Below are positions 35,354 to 44,400 of a stretch of 64,000 nucleotides of DNA, in pieces (the first letter of the stretch is position 1; each line of letters starts with the position of its first letter). The DNA is from Oscillatoriophycideae cyanobacterium NC_groundwater_1537_Pr4_S-0.65um_50_18. Lineage in GTDB: Bacteria > Cyanobacteriota > Cyanobacteriia > Elainellales > Elainellaceae. Under the pieces are notes generated by a model. That model was given only the letters and a program-made list of their open reading frames with translations, was not told the DNA's origin and searched no databases. A program made the position numbers and the translations under genes. Where the stretch lies: positions 1 through 64,000 of the forward strand of contig JACQYI010000064.1 in assembly GCA_016208305.1 (NCBI GenBank), given 5' to 3'.

Positions 35354-36421
35354 CTAACTCAATCGCTTTGCAGATTGGTAGTAAACCTTACCACCTTGGT
35401 TGGGCACAAACTGGCAAGCCCAGTAAGAGCGCGTGAAGCCTTTCCAGATGGACACCTCAGATTTGCGATAGTAATCACCCAGAATCGGCTTGATTGCCTC
35501 TGTTGCCGTCTTCAGATGGTAGTGCGGCATATTTAGAAAAATATGGTGTGCCACATGGGTGCCAATATCGTGGTGAATGGAGTTAAGAAATCCATAGTCT
35601 CGATCGATTGTAGAGAGCGCTCCTTTAAGGAAATACCAGTCATCACCGCGATACCACGGTATATCCGCCTCGGTATGGTGTAGAAATGTGACCAAATCCA
35701 GCCACATGACGAACACGATATAGGGAGCTAGGTAATACTTCACCAGAAAGACCCAGCCAAACTGGAAAGTCAGATAGCCTAAAAACCCGACCATCAACAC
35801 GAGTAGCGCAGAGCTAGTCAACACATCCCATTTTTCGGAGGGGCGAAACAGCGGGCTTTTGGGATCAAAGTGAGAGCCGCCTTGCCGACCGGGCGATCGC
35901 CGAAATAGGTAAATTGGGTAGGCCAGCAGCGGCAGATAAAAGCGAAATAGCTTTTCATACCAGGGCATCTGCTCGTATTTGGCTTCTGAGACAGGATACC
36001 AGCTTTCATCTGTGTCTAGATTACCCGTGTTGGCATGATGGGTTCTATGGCTGATGCGCCAACCGTGGAACGGTACCAAAATGGGTGTATGAGCTAAATG
36101 TCCGACTAAGTTATTAAGCCATTTGAGCTTGGAAAAAGATCCATGACCGCAATCATGCCCCACGACAAACAGCGCCCAAAACATCGTTCCCTGCGCCACC
36201 CAAAAGAGGGGGAAAAAGAGCCAGGAATTGAGTGCATGGGCGATCGCATACAGCCCTGCGATGATGCCTATATCCAGAAAAAAATAGGCGAGAGATTTTC
36301 CAACCGAGGGTTCAAAACAGTAGGCTGGAATTGCTGCCTTCAGCTCTTGGAGCGTAAAGGGTAGCTCCGTTGTACGGGTAACTTGGGCAGTCGCTGAACT
36401 GGTATGAGTATTGGATTGCAC
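35354..36421 (-). CDS. desB: Acyl-lipid omega-3 (delta-15) desaturase DesB
   Basis: 355 residues. Membrane di-iron desaturase that adds the omega-3 double bond to fatty acids on membrane lipids using ferredoxin. Three histidine boxes: GHDCGH at 88-93, HRTHH at 125-129 and HVAHH at 289-293. Two long hydrophobic stretches surround them. The segments ELPFTLQELKAAIPAYCFEPS and SYWACQFVPNQGGKVYYQS match DesB and not DesA. In Synechocystis desB is induced by cold. Divergent from the META-domain gene; a hairpin lies in its upstream region. Confidence 0.92.
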   Translation of the reverse strand: MQSNTHTSSATAQVTRTTELPFTLQELKAAIPAYCFEPSVGKSLAYFFLDIGIIAGLYAIAHALNSWLFFPLFWVAQGTMFWALFVVGHDCGHGSFSKLKWLNNLVGHLAHTPILVPFHGWRISHRTHHANTGNLDTDESWYPVSEAKYEQMPWYEKLFRFYLPLLAYPIYLFRRSPGRQGGSHFDPKSPLFRPSEKWDVLTSSALLVLMVGFLGYLTFQFGWVFLVKYYLAPYIVFVMWLDLVTFLHHTEADIPWYRGDDWYFLKGALSTIDRDYGFLNSIHHDIGTHVAHHIFLNMPHYHLKTATEAIKPILGDYYRKSEVSIWKGFTRSYWACQFVPNQGGKVYYQSAKRLS

Positions 36422-36913
36422 GAAATTTTCAATCTACCTTGATATGAGTACCTCAGCTCCTCCCTTCATAGGCCACAATCAGCCCCTCAAGGCTGGAGGG
36501 TATTGCTCAATCGCAGGGGCGTATTTGGTTGAGAAAGGATGCCTTTGCATACTCTACCCACCAAATACGCCCCCAAAATCACCCAGGCCAGCTAGAGTGT
36601 CCACGCAGCAGTAACTTGCCAACCCTGCCCTCTGCAACACCTTAGAAGATGCTGCGATCGCCGATTGACCTGCATGGAAAAATCTGATGTTCCTGCTGAA
36701 GGTGCAGAACGCAAATCACAAACGGCTCTTATTCTACTCTTTTATGAGTGAAATGTTACGAAAAGTTTCGATAAAGCCTGAAACTCCCTATATCATTTTT
36801 TGAAACGTGCCTTCTAGCTCATGAGCCAATCGCTAAGGTAAAAGAGTAAATGGCTTGGGGCTTATTAATTCTGCGATCGCTAGAAGCTACCAGCCCATGT
36901 GTGAGGTTATCCA
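36422..36913. other. Divergent region between desB and the META-domain gene
   Basis: About 490 bases. Contains a 14-bp inverted repeat (36516-36529 / 36560-36573) about 95-150 bases upstream of desB. No coding frame is supported. Confidence 0.55.
36516..36573 (-). promoter_or_regulatory. Inverted repeat in the desB upstream region
   Basis: Perfect 14-bp arms GGGGCGTATTTGGT / ACCAAATACGCCCC with a 30-base loop that itself has ATGC...GCAT pairing. If transcribed with desB it would be a leader structure; otherwise it may be an upstream protein-binding site or a stray transcript end. Confidence 0.5.
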
Positions 36914-37432
36914 GTGAATCAAAAATTTTTTGCTTTGGCGATGGGCGCGAGCGTTATGGTTGCCAATCTGGGTTATTTTACGGCCTCTCAAGCTCCAGCT
37001 TTCCCGGCTCTATCTATAGCTCAAATGACTGACACCCCTATCACTCAGCCTTTGAGCGATCGCCTCGTCAATACAGAGTGGTTGCTCGAAGACTTGGCAG
37101 GTGCAGGCGTGATTGATAACTTGCAAACGACGCTTCGTTTTGATGAAACTCATCGCATCTCTGGGTATGGCGGGTGCAATCGCTATAGAGCCACAGCCCA
37201 GTTGACAGCTCAGGCGGAGCAAGAAATAGAAATGGGCTTCACTGTGGATGCCGTTGCATCTACACGAATGCTGTGCACCCCTGCCGCCATGAATCAAGAA
37301 GCTCGCTATTTTCAAGCATTAGAAAAAGCTGAGCGAATTCGCCTAGAAGGCTCCTTCCTGCTGGTTTACAGCGAAGGCAGCGAGGCTCCCTTGCGGTTTA
37401 CTCAACTCACCACGGCAGTAGAAAGTCCATAG
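36914..37432 (+). CDS. META-domain exported protein (HslJ-like)
   Basis: 172 residues from a GTG start. An N-terminal signal peptide (about 1-27, hydrophobic core FFALAMGASVMVANLGY) leads to a single META domain (about 50-165): NTEWLLEDLAG, ISGYGGCNRY, ASTRMLC and the final LRFTQL. The two Cys (in GCNRY and MLC) could pair. META domains occur in envelope proteins including HslJ, associated with novobiocin tolerance in E. coli; the molecular role is unknown. Its 3' end lies 15 bases from the antisense tRNA-Thr. Confidence 0.85.
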   Translation: MNQKFFALAMGASVMVANLGYFTASQAPAFPALSIAQMTDTPITQPLSDRLVNTEWLLEDLAGAGVIDNLQTTLRFDETHRISGYGGCNRYRATAQLTAQAEQEIEMGFTVDAVASTRMLCTPAAMNQEARYFQALEKAERIRLEGSFLLVYSEGSEAPLRFTQLTTAVESP

Positions 37433-37447
37433 CCTAAAAATCTAAGA

Positions 37448-37520
37448 AGCTGGTGACAAGACTCGAACTTGCGACCGGCGGTTTACAAAACCGCTGCTCT
37501 ACCAACTGAGCTACACCAGC
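37448..37520 (-). tRNA. tRNA-Thr (anticodon UGU)
   Basis: Reverse complement folds as a cloverleaf: acceptor GCTGGTG/CACCAGC, D-arm AGCTCAGTTGGTAGAGC, anticodon stem GCGGT/ACCGC around the loop TTTGTAA (anticodon TGT), T-arm with AGTTCGAGTCT. 73 bases with discriminator T; CCA not encoded. Confidence 0.96.
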
Positions 37521-37852
37521 AATCCGGTTCTCAATATAGCAAACTTTTGGCAATTTCTTCTCAATTTCACCAGCAATTCTCATTTTGAAAAAAAGCCCGC
37601 CTGCTGCGGGCTTTTTTGGGTGAGTGTGCACCCGCAGGGAGTGTGCGCCCTTATATGAAACCCATAATGCGAACTACTGCAATTTCACCCCCGGTCGATC
37701 GCAAATTTTCCTTTATGCTTCCGAAGCCATAGTCCTAACCGTGACCACTGTGAATACAGCCCTCAAAACGAAAATCGCCCATTATTCAAGAGGCACCCGT
37801 GAGGCTCAAACCTGATGGGTGCCTAACTCAAACTGCTTTTCTCGCCGCAACC
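37521..37852. other. Intergenic region with the M23 gene terminator
   Basis: About 330 bases containing a strong hairpin at 37589-37617 and a weaker one at 37791-37824 (AGGCACCC/GGGTGCCT). No coding frame is supported. Confidence 0.55.
37589..37617 (-). terminator. Strong terminator, probably of the M23 peptidase gene
   Basis: Stem AAAAAAGCCCGC (37589-37600) with GCGGGCTTTTTT (37606-37617) and a 5-base loop. The GC core with A/T tails on both sides would work on either strand. Confidence 0.85.
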
Positions 37853-39868
37853 TTAAGGAACTTGTGCCACCGATTCTGCCATAGCGGCTCCTAGCGGATC
37901 AACGGCTGTCCAGCCTTCTGTAGAAGGCAGCAGCGTTTCAAAGTGGAGGTGTGGCCCTGTGGAGCTTCCAGTGCTGCCAACCAACCCTAACACGCTGCCC
38001 TGTTCTACCCAGTCGCCTGGTTTGACAGCGATCGCTGACAGATGCGCGTAGAGGTTTTGTTGTCGCATAGAACTCGCTTCTACAATTACGGCTAGCCCAT
38101 AGCCCCCCATGTCTTCAGCGGCGACAACGCGCCCCGACAAAGCGGACAGAACGGGCGTGCCGAAAGGCGCACCTAGATCAATACCGCTGTGGAAGCGTTG
38201 ATCGCCCCTAATGGGGTGAATTCGCCAGCCAAAGCCGGAGGTTAGCGGTACTGGAATAGGAAGAGGAAAGATCATGCCGCTGCTGACCATGCGGCTAGAG
38301 GCATCGACTGTTACCCTATCGCTTTCCAGTCCACCACAGTTAGCAGCGATCGTTCTCCAGTAGCCTGAAGTCTGGCTAGCATCTGGGCTAATGGCTGGGT
38401 TTACGGTCTGTTTAACGGATTTGTTAAGATGTGGATTAGCGCCAATTTTGGATGCCCCTCTAGAGAGTTTAATTAACTGCGGTAGAGAGGATTGCCTAGT
38501 TTCGAGGCGGGGCAGATTGGCCTCAAAATTGGGTAAACTGGCGGATTGCCTCGTCTGAACGCTTGGAGCCTGGATGCTTGGAGTCTGGATGCTTTGAGTC
38601 TGAACGCTGCGAACCTGAACCTTCAGAGCACTCTGCTCAGGCTGCATGCCAGGAGCGATCGCCTTAACCGTTTTGTCACGCGCCGTCTCTGAGGACAGCT
38701 TATTCCTTGGAGGCTTGCCTGCCTCAGGCACATTTGAGGATGCGATCGGCGCAATTCGGCTGACCTTGACTGTGCGTAAAATTTGCAAGGGTGCGACCTG
38801 TTGTGCAGCAGGCTTGACCGTTTGAGCCTTCTTCTCTACCGATAGCTGCGCTGCCACCCGGTGACCGATGGGCAAGAAAGGTGAGGTGCGCCTGGGCTGG
38901 ACAGACTTGCTGGCTTTGCCAGAATCCGACAAACCAACGCTGGCAGAGTTGAGACAGCGATCGCTCAAGTAGGGCTGGAGCAATTCTGGGGTTGAAGGCA
39001 CAGTCAAGTACCCTCCTGCGGGTGCGCCGTAGGTGGGCAGGGTGCCTGCTACTTCTGGCGTTGCTAGGGCAACATTGGGATCTGTTGGGCTGGTATTTGG
39101 GAGACGGGCTGGCTTTGCTGCTGTCGTCTTTGAGTTCGGTGCGGTTGCTGATGCGATCGCGCCAGGTTGGGCAAGCAGCGCTAGTTGATCAATTTCTGCG
39201 AGGGTTGCGGCTTGGATATCGGGCGAAAGGGCTGGGTTCCGAATAACTTGCCGAGCATCTTCAAATTCGCCCAGTTGGGCATAGTAAAGCGCCAGTGCTA
39301 CCAAGTTTTGTTGCAGTTGGGCCTCTTTGGAAAGGCGATCGCGATTGACCAATGTCGCCAATCGCTCAGAAACAGCCTGTCTGGCAGCGGCCAGTCGCTC
39401 AGTTTTTTCTGATGCTGCTGAATTTTGTCTGGTAGTGTTGACGTTTGCTGCCGGAGAGTTACCGGGTTGTTGAGGAGGAGCTGTTGCCTCTTCAGCTTGG
39501 ATATCGGGTGCAGCAGCTTCAACGGCTTGATTCTCAAGTTCGCTAACCTCAGGAGCGCCCGACTCAGGGTTATTGACTTCAAGATCTGGCGCAGAAACCG
39601 GCACAGGATCGGGCGCAGAAACAACCTCAGGACTATCGGCAGAGTCTGCGGCTGGCGAAGCGATCGTTTCTGGTGTGACTACTTCAACCACCACCTCCGC
39701 AGGAGCTACGTCTGCTGGTGACGCATCGGCTGGGGCTTCAGCCGAGGGAGTAGAAGAAACTTGAGGGTTAGATGCGCCAAAGATAGGCAGCATTTGAGCT
39801 TCAAGCACGGCTGAAGTCATGAGGATGGTCATTAAAGACTGACCAATAGATTTTGGGAAATGCTTCAT
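37853..39868 (-). CDS. Exported M23 (LytM-type) peptidase with long low-complexity region
   Basis: 671 residues. An N-terminal signal-like segment (about 5-32) is followed by an Ala/Pro/Glu-rich stretch (about 35-150), a helical region of TPR-like appearance (about 155-235, ALALYYAQLGEFEDARQVI), then a long Ser/Gln/Pro-rich linker. The linker has short repeats (VQTQSIQTPSIQAPSVQT at about 425-442). The C-terminus is a LytM/M23 domain (about 530-660): GFGWRIHP, zinc ligands His560 and Asp564 in HSGID, and HLH at 640-642. Likely cleaves peptidoglycan cross-bridges during growth or septation. The zinc motif appears complete, so it should be active. Confidence 0.88.
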   Translation of the reverse strand: MKHFPKSIGQSLMTILMTSAVLEAQMLPIFGASNPQVSSTPSAEAPADASPADVAPAEVVVEVVTPETIASPAADSADSPEVVSAPDPVPVSAPDLEVNNPESGAPEVSELENQAVEAAAPDIQAEEATAPPQQPGNSPAANVNTTRQNSAASEKTERLAAARQAVSERLATLVNRDRLSKEAQLQQNLVALALYYAQLGEFEDARQVIRNPALSPDIQAATLAEIDQLALLAQPGAIASATAPNSKTTAAKPARLPNTSPTDPNVALATPEVAGTLPTYGAPAGGYLTVPSTPELLQPYLSDRCLNSASVGLSDSGKASKSVQPRRTSPFLPIGHRVAAQLSVEKKAQTVKPAAQQVAPLQILRTVKVSRIAPIASSNVPEAGKPPRNKLSSETARDKTVKAIAPGMQPEQSALKVQVRSVQTQSIQTPSIQAPSVQTRQSASLPNFEANLPRLETRQSSLPQLIKLSRGASKIGANPHLNKSVKQTVNPAISPDASQTSGYWRTIAANCGGLESDRVTVDASSRMVSSGMIFPLPIPVPLTSGFGWRIHPIRGDQRFHSGIDLGAPFGTPVLSALSGRVVAAEDMGGYGLAVIVEASSMRQQNLYAHLSAIAVKPGDWVEQGSVLGLVGSTGSSTGPHLHFETLLPSTEGWTAVDPLGAAMAESVAQVP

Positions 39869-40393
39869 CGGAACCTAAAGAACGACACAGCTTCAATCTG
39901 GCTAAACCTGTGAGACACAAGAATCTCCTTAAGTCTTATCGCTTAGAGCTTTAGGGGGCAGTGGTGAGCTACGGCACCCAGTTGCTCAAAACTCTACGAT
40001 CGGTAAAAATATCGCTCAGATTTTGGCATGAGGATTACACTCATGACCAGTGTTTTTACGGTGCTTTACTTACTCTTAATTTGCTATTCCAAACAAAGGG
40101 TGGGGCTATCCGGATAGGCTACGGCAAACCTGACTATTTTGGGTATGGCTTAATCGGAAGATAAAGTTTGGAGCATCCTTTCTTGAAGCTAGCGGCGATT
40201 CGTTTTAAGACGGTTTTTGTAGAGGTGCGGAGCACGCCCACAAAACTGTCCCTGTCCGAACTCCTGTGGCTATAGATTAGGACTGCAAATAGCATTCCCA
40301 TCAAGGCTCTGTAAAGATGAAAGTAATGGTTAATTTCAGCAAATCGTAAGCTTTCATCAGCAGGATGGCTGTCCTTGGATTTCATGCCTCAGG
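39869..40393. other. Intergenic region upstream of the M23 gene
   Basis: About 525 bases. An imperfect hairpin (40215-40228 with 40232-40245) may end the kinase operon. The remaining roughly 340 bases would be promoter and leader of the M23 gene. I compared the leader by memory with the c-di-AMP (ydaO) riboswitch found before cell-wall hydrolase genes and could not confirm its conserved core. Confidence 0.5.
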
Positions 40394-41458
40394 CTAAATC
40401 TCTACGATGAAAATAGCGCCTGTAGGCTGATTTTCTTCGACAAAGATTTTCCCATTGTGTGCGTCGATCGCCATTTTGCAAAAAGCAAGCCCCAGACCCA
40501 TTTGGGGAACTCCATTCATTAAGTCTCCCACAGCATACTTTTCAAAAATGGTCTGGCGCAGCTCTGCTTTGATCCCCACCCCTTGATCAGCGATCTCTAT
40601 CCGCGCGCCTGCTGGCGAAGGGAAACTGATCCGCACTGTGACCTGGCTTTGATAGACCGAAAACTTAATTGCATTAGACAGCAAGTTGTCGAAGACACGG
40701 CGAAACAGGGTGGCATCGACATAGACAGGGTGACGCTGGGTAGGCAAATGGCCACAAAGCTCAATTTGTTTGGTGGCAGCGATCGCTCGAAAATCGGCCA
40801 GACACTGCTGAGCCAGATCACAAAGATCGACAGACGATCGCTCTAGCACCATTTTGCCTGCTTCGAGTTTTGCCATGAGCAAAAGGCTATCAATCATGGA
40901 CTGAAGTTGCTGCCCTGCCTGAAGAATTTGCTCAACTTTGTGATGCTGCATACCCTGTAGTTCAGTGCGCTTGAGGATGGCACAAGACAAAATGATGCTG
41001 GTTAGCGGATTTCGCAAATCGTGGATCACCATGTCAGACATGTCTTGCCGAAGCTGAAGCGCGGTTTGTAAGGCATCATGCTGTTTTTTGATTCTGAGCA
41101 TCGATCGCACCCTTGCTCGCAGTTCTAAGGGGTTGACGGGTTTATCCACAAAATCATCTGCGCCTGTCTCTAAACAGCGCGCTAAAACAACTTTGGAACT
41201 GAGTGCCGTTACCATGATCACTGGAATATGCTGAGCTGAGCTACTTTTAATCCAGCGACAAACTTCGATCCCATCCATGTCGGGCATCATCACATCCAGC
41301 AAAACTAAGTCGAGCGGCACTGTCTCTATTCGTTTTATTGCGGCTGCACCGCTGGAGGCATAGTGCAGCTCGTAGTTTTCACCGAACAAGATGCCTTCAA
41401 TCACATCAAAGCCGCTCGGCTCGTCATCCACAATCAAAATAGAGTTTTTATTATCCAC
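40394..41458 (-). CDS. Receiver-histidine kinase hybrid (REC-HisKA-HATPase)
   Basis: 354 residues, cytosolic, no membrane segment. An N-terminal receiver domain (1-120) has the acidic pair Asp11/Asp12, phospho-acceptor Asp55 (LLDVMMPDMDG) and Lys106. It is followed by HisKA with His146 (MVIHDLRNPLTS) and a HATPase_c domain (about 240-354) with NLLSNAIKFS, DQGVGI and MGLGLAF. This order lets an upstream kinase control the second kinase. It begins 20 bases after the stop of the seven-PAS hybrid kinase gene, so the two likely form one phosphorelay unit. Confidence 0.9.
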   Translation of the reverse strand: MDNKNSILIVDDEPSGFDVIEGILFGENYELHYASSGAAAIKRIETVPLDLVLLDVMMPDMDGIEVCRWIKSSSAQHIPVIMVTALSSKVVLARCLETGADDFVDKPVNPLELRARVRSMLRIKKQHDALQTALQLRQDMSDMVIHDLRNPLTSIILSCAILKRTELQGMQHHKVEQILQAGQQLQSMIDSLLLMAKLEAGKMVLERSSVDLCDLAQQCLADFRAIAATKQIELCGHLPTQRHPVYVDATLFRRVFDNLLSNAIKFSVYQSQVTVRISFPSPAGARIEIADQGVGIKAELRQTIFEKYAVGDLMNGVPQMGLGLAFCKMAIDAHNGKIFVEENQPTGAIFIVEI

Positions 41459-41478
41459 AAGTTGCGATTGCCTATGCT

Positions 41479-44400
41479 TTACTCAATGGGCTTTTGCTGC
41501 GTTTTCAGTGGCTCAATCTGCTGCTGAATGAGGTCAGCTAACTGTTTTAGCCGGACTGGCTTGATCAGATAATCATTTGCACTGACTAGAAGGCTCTTTT
41601 GCTGCTCTTCTGATGGGGCGCCATCGGTCAAGGCAATGATGGGTATTTGGGCCAGGCGCGCTCGAATTTGGCGAATGGCTTCTAGCCCATCTAGTTCTAC
41701 AGCCTGAATCTCTCTCTCCTGGATATCTCTCTCCTGGATATCTCTTTCCGGGCTGTTGCTTTCCTGAACTTTTGGCATCTGGACATTGACTAGAACCAGA
41801 TGAGGGTGCTGAGCGATCGCCCTTTGCACCATATCGGCTCCCTCCTGAGCGAGGATGATTTCAAACCCTCGCGTCTGCAAATAGTCGGTTAGGGTGGCAA
41901 CGCTATCTAGATCATTGTCGGCAAGGAGAAGGCGCGGCTGAGCCAGAGGGGAGGGCTCTAACTTTGGCAAACTCTCTAAGACCGATCCATCCTGCAAGAG
42001 TTCCCGATTATTTGGCGTTTTCCAAGGCAGCGTCACTTTAAAACAGCTTCCTTGTCCCGTTTCGCTAGAGACCGTGACCTGCCCGCCATGCATTTCGACA
42101 ATTTGTTTGACCAAAACTAGACCTAGCCCTGTGCCTTCGTAATGTCGAGACAGACTGCTATCAAGCTGCACAAAAGTTTGGAATAGCTTGCCCATGTCTT
42201 CTGGGGCGATCCCAATGCCAGTATCAATAATGCTAAAGCTGAGGCTGCTCTGGGAGGGGTTTTCTTGCACAGCCAAGACGACGCTGCCGCCCTCAGGGGT
42301 AAATTTAATGGCATTGCTTAGCAAATTTAATAAAGCTTGTCGCATGCGGCGCTCATCGACTTGCAAGGTTCCTAAATTGTCGGACAGGGTGCAAGTGAGA
42401 GAAATATTTTTTTGATTAGCCTGTTGGCGAATCAGCGTCAGGCTCGCCTCACAAAGGCTGTGAATAGAGGTTTCGGCAATGTGCAGGTCTAGCATACCTG
42501 CCTCAATCTTGGCGAGATCTAAAACATCGTTGATTAGCTCTAGCAAATGCTTGCCGCTACTTTGAATAATGCTGAGAAACTGGCGCTGTTTGTCTGTAAG
42601 GGTGCCAAACGCTCCCTCTTGCATGACCTCTGACAGACCTAAGATAGAGTTGAGCGGAGTGCGTAGCTCATGACTCATGTTTGCTAAAAATTCGTCTTTG
42701 AGGCGAGTGGCGCGCGCTAGTTCGACGTTGGTTATGGCAAGCCGCTCATTGGTTTGGCGAAGTTGGGCTTCAGCCGCTTTGCGATCGCTAATATCCATCC
42801 AGGAGCCAATCCGCTCTAGAGGGTAGCCGCCCTCATCCTGTACCAGCTTGGTTTGGTCATAGAGCCAACGATAGCTGCCGTTCTTATGGCGAAACCGATA
42901 CTCGCAGGTAGCTTGACCCTGCCGAAGCATTTCCTGTTCGGCAGTGATGAATAAAGGCACATCGTCTGGATGAATACCGTTAATCCAGAAATCAGTATCT
43001 AGGCATTCCCACAGCTCATAGCCCAGAATCTGCATGACATTGGTGCTGATAAAAGTGAGGGTTAAATCGCCATCTAGAGCGCCGCTGGGGGTTGCCGTAT
43101 AGATAATGCCTGGACTGGAAGACAGCAGATGGTGGAGTCGCTCTTGGGCAATAAAGAGCTGCTCTTGCACAATCAGTAGCTTGTGTTCGGCCTGTTGGCG
43201 ATCGGTAATATTTTCGATCATGCCCATGATAAACAGTGGGCGATTGCTAGCACTGCGGATTAGCGTGCAGGTGAGATTGCCCCAGAGCAACTCGCCATTC
43301 TTGCGAATGTAGCGCTTCTGCCGCTGAAACTGGCTAACTTCTCCTGCCAAAAGCTGATTAATTTGCAGGAGGTCGGCTGCAAAATCATCGGGGTGGGTAA
43401 TATTTTCGATGGTCAAATCGCTCATTTCATCATCGTCATAGCCAAACAAGGCGCGGTGAGCAGCATTGCGCTGGATATGCCGATGGGTAACGACATCAGC
43501 CAAACCGATCGCAATGGGCGCACTTTCAAAAATGGCTCTAAGCTGGGCTTCGCTTTCGCGCAAGAGGGCTTCAGTTTGCTTCAAATCCGTGATATCGCTG
43601 GCTACAACTAACACAGACTGGACAGCGCCTTCGTCATCCAGTTCAGGAATACACCGAGCCGAAGCCACTTTTCTGCCTCGTGGTAGATCAAGCTCATAGT
43701 CCAGAGTTTGCTCTGCTGCTGTGGCAAAGGTGCGCTGAATCACCTCTGTCCATTTAGTCGTGAGGGGGGCTGGAAAGCCTGCCTCGCTAGGCGTTTTGCC
43801 AATTAATTCTGCGGCTGAGATGCCTGTTTCCTTTTCAAGCTTGGGGTTGACGTAGCAGTAGCGATTCTGGCGATCGAAGCGAATGATCAGATCGGGAGAG
43901 TTTTCGACGAGCGTGCGAAATTCTTGCTCGCGCTGGCGTAGGGCTTCATCAATTTCCTTTTTGGAGGTGATGTCCCGAAATGCCATAACACCGCCGACTA
44001 TTTGCCCGCTTGGGTCGTGAAAGGGGCGAATGGTAATGTCTAGCCAAATGCCCTGCGGTCTTTGGGAGTTGCAGATAAAAATTTCTACGTTGTCTGCTGC
44101 CTCTCCACGAATGGCCCGCATCAAGGGCAGATTATCTACGGGACAGAGCGTTAGGCGATCGTCTAGATAGACGCCATAATGCTCTGCCCATTTGTCATAG
44201 GAAACTACTTCAGCTCCTATGCCTAAAATTCGGTGAGCTGCTGGATTAAAGACCAGGAACTGCCCTTCTAAATCGGTCACGACTAGACCATCCCCGATAT
44301 TGTCTAGGATGGCTTGTAGCAAGTGAGTCTGTTTTTGCAGATCTTTTTGAAACTGAACAAGTTCTTGAGTGCGCTGAGCCACTCTAGCTTCTAGCTCTTG

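Noticed and set aside
36411-36614. 67-codon plus-strand frame overlapping the start of desB
   Set aside because: It is antisense to the desB start and passes through the inverted repeat; no coding character.
37624-37815. 63-codon plus-strand frame between the terminator and the M23 gene
   Set aside because: Random composition, no ribosome site, and it lies between two hairpins.
40134-40385. 83-codon minus-strand frame just behind the REC-kinase gene
   Set aside because: It runs through a probable terminator hairpin and has no recognisable domain, although its position after the operon made it tempting.
39869-40393. c-di-AMP (ydaO) riboswitch before the M23 peptidase gene
   Set aside because: Suggested by gene type, but the conserved core sequences could not be found on the minus strand. 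A covariance-model search would be decisive.
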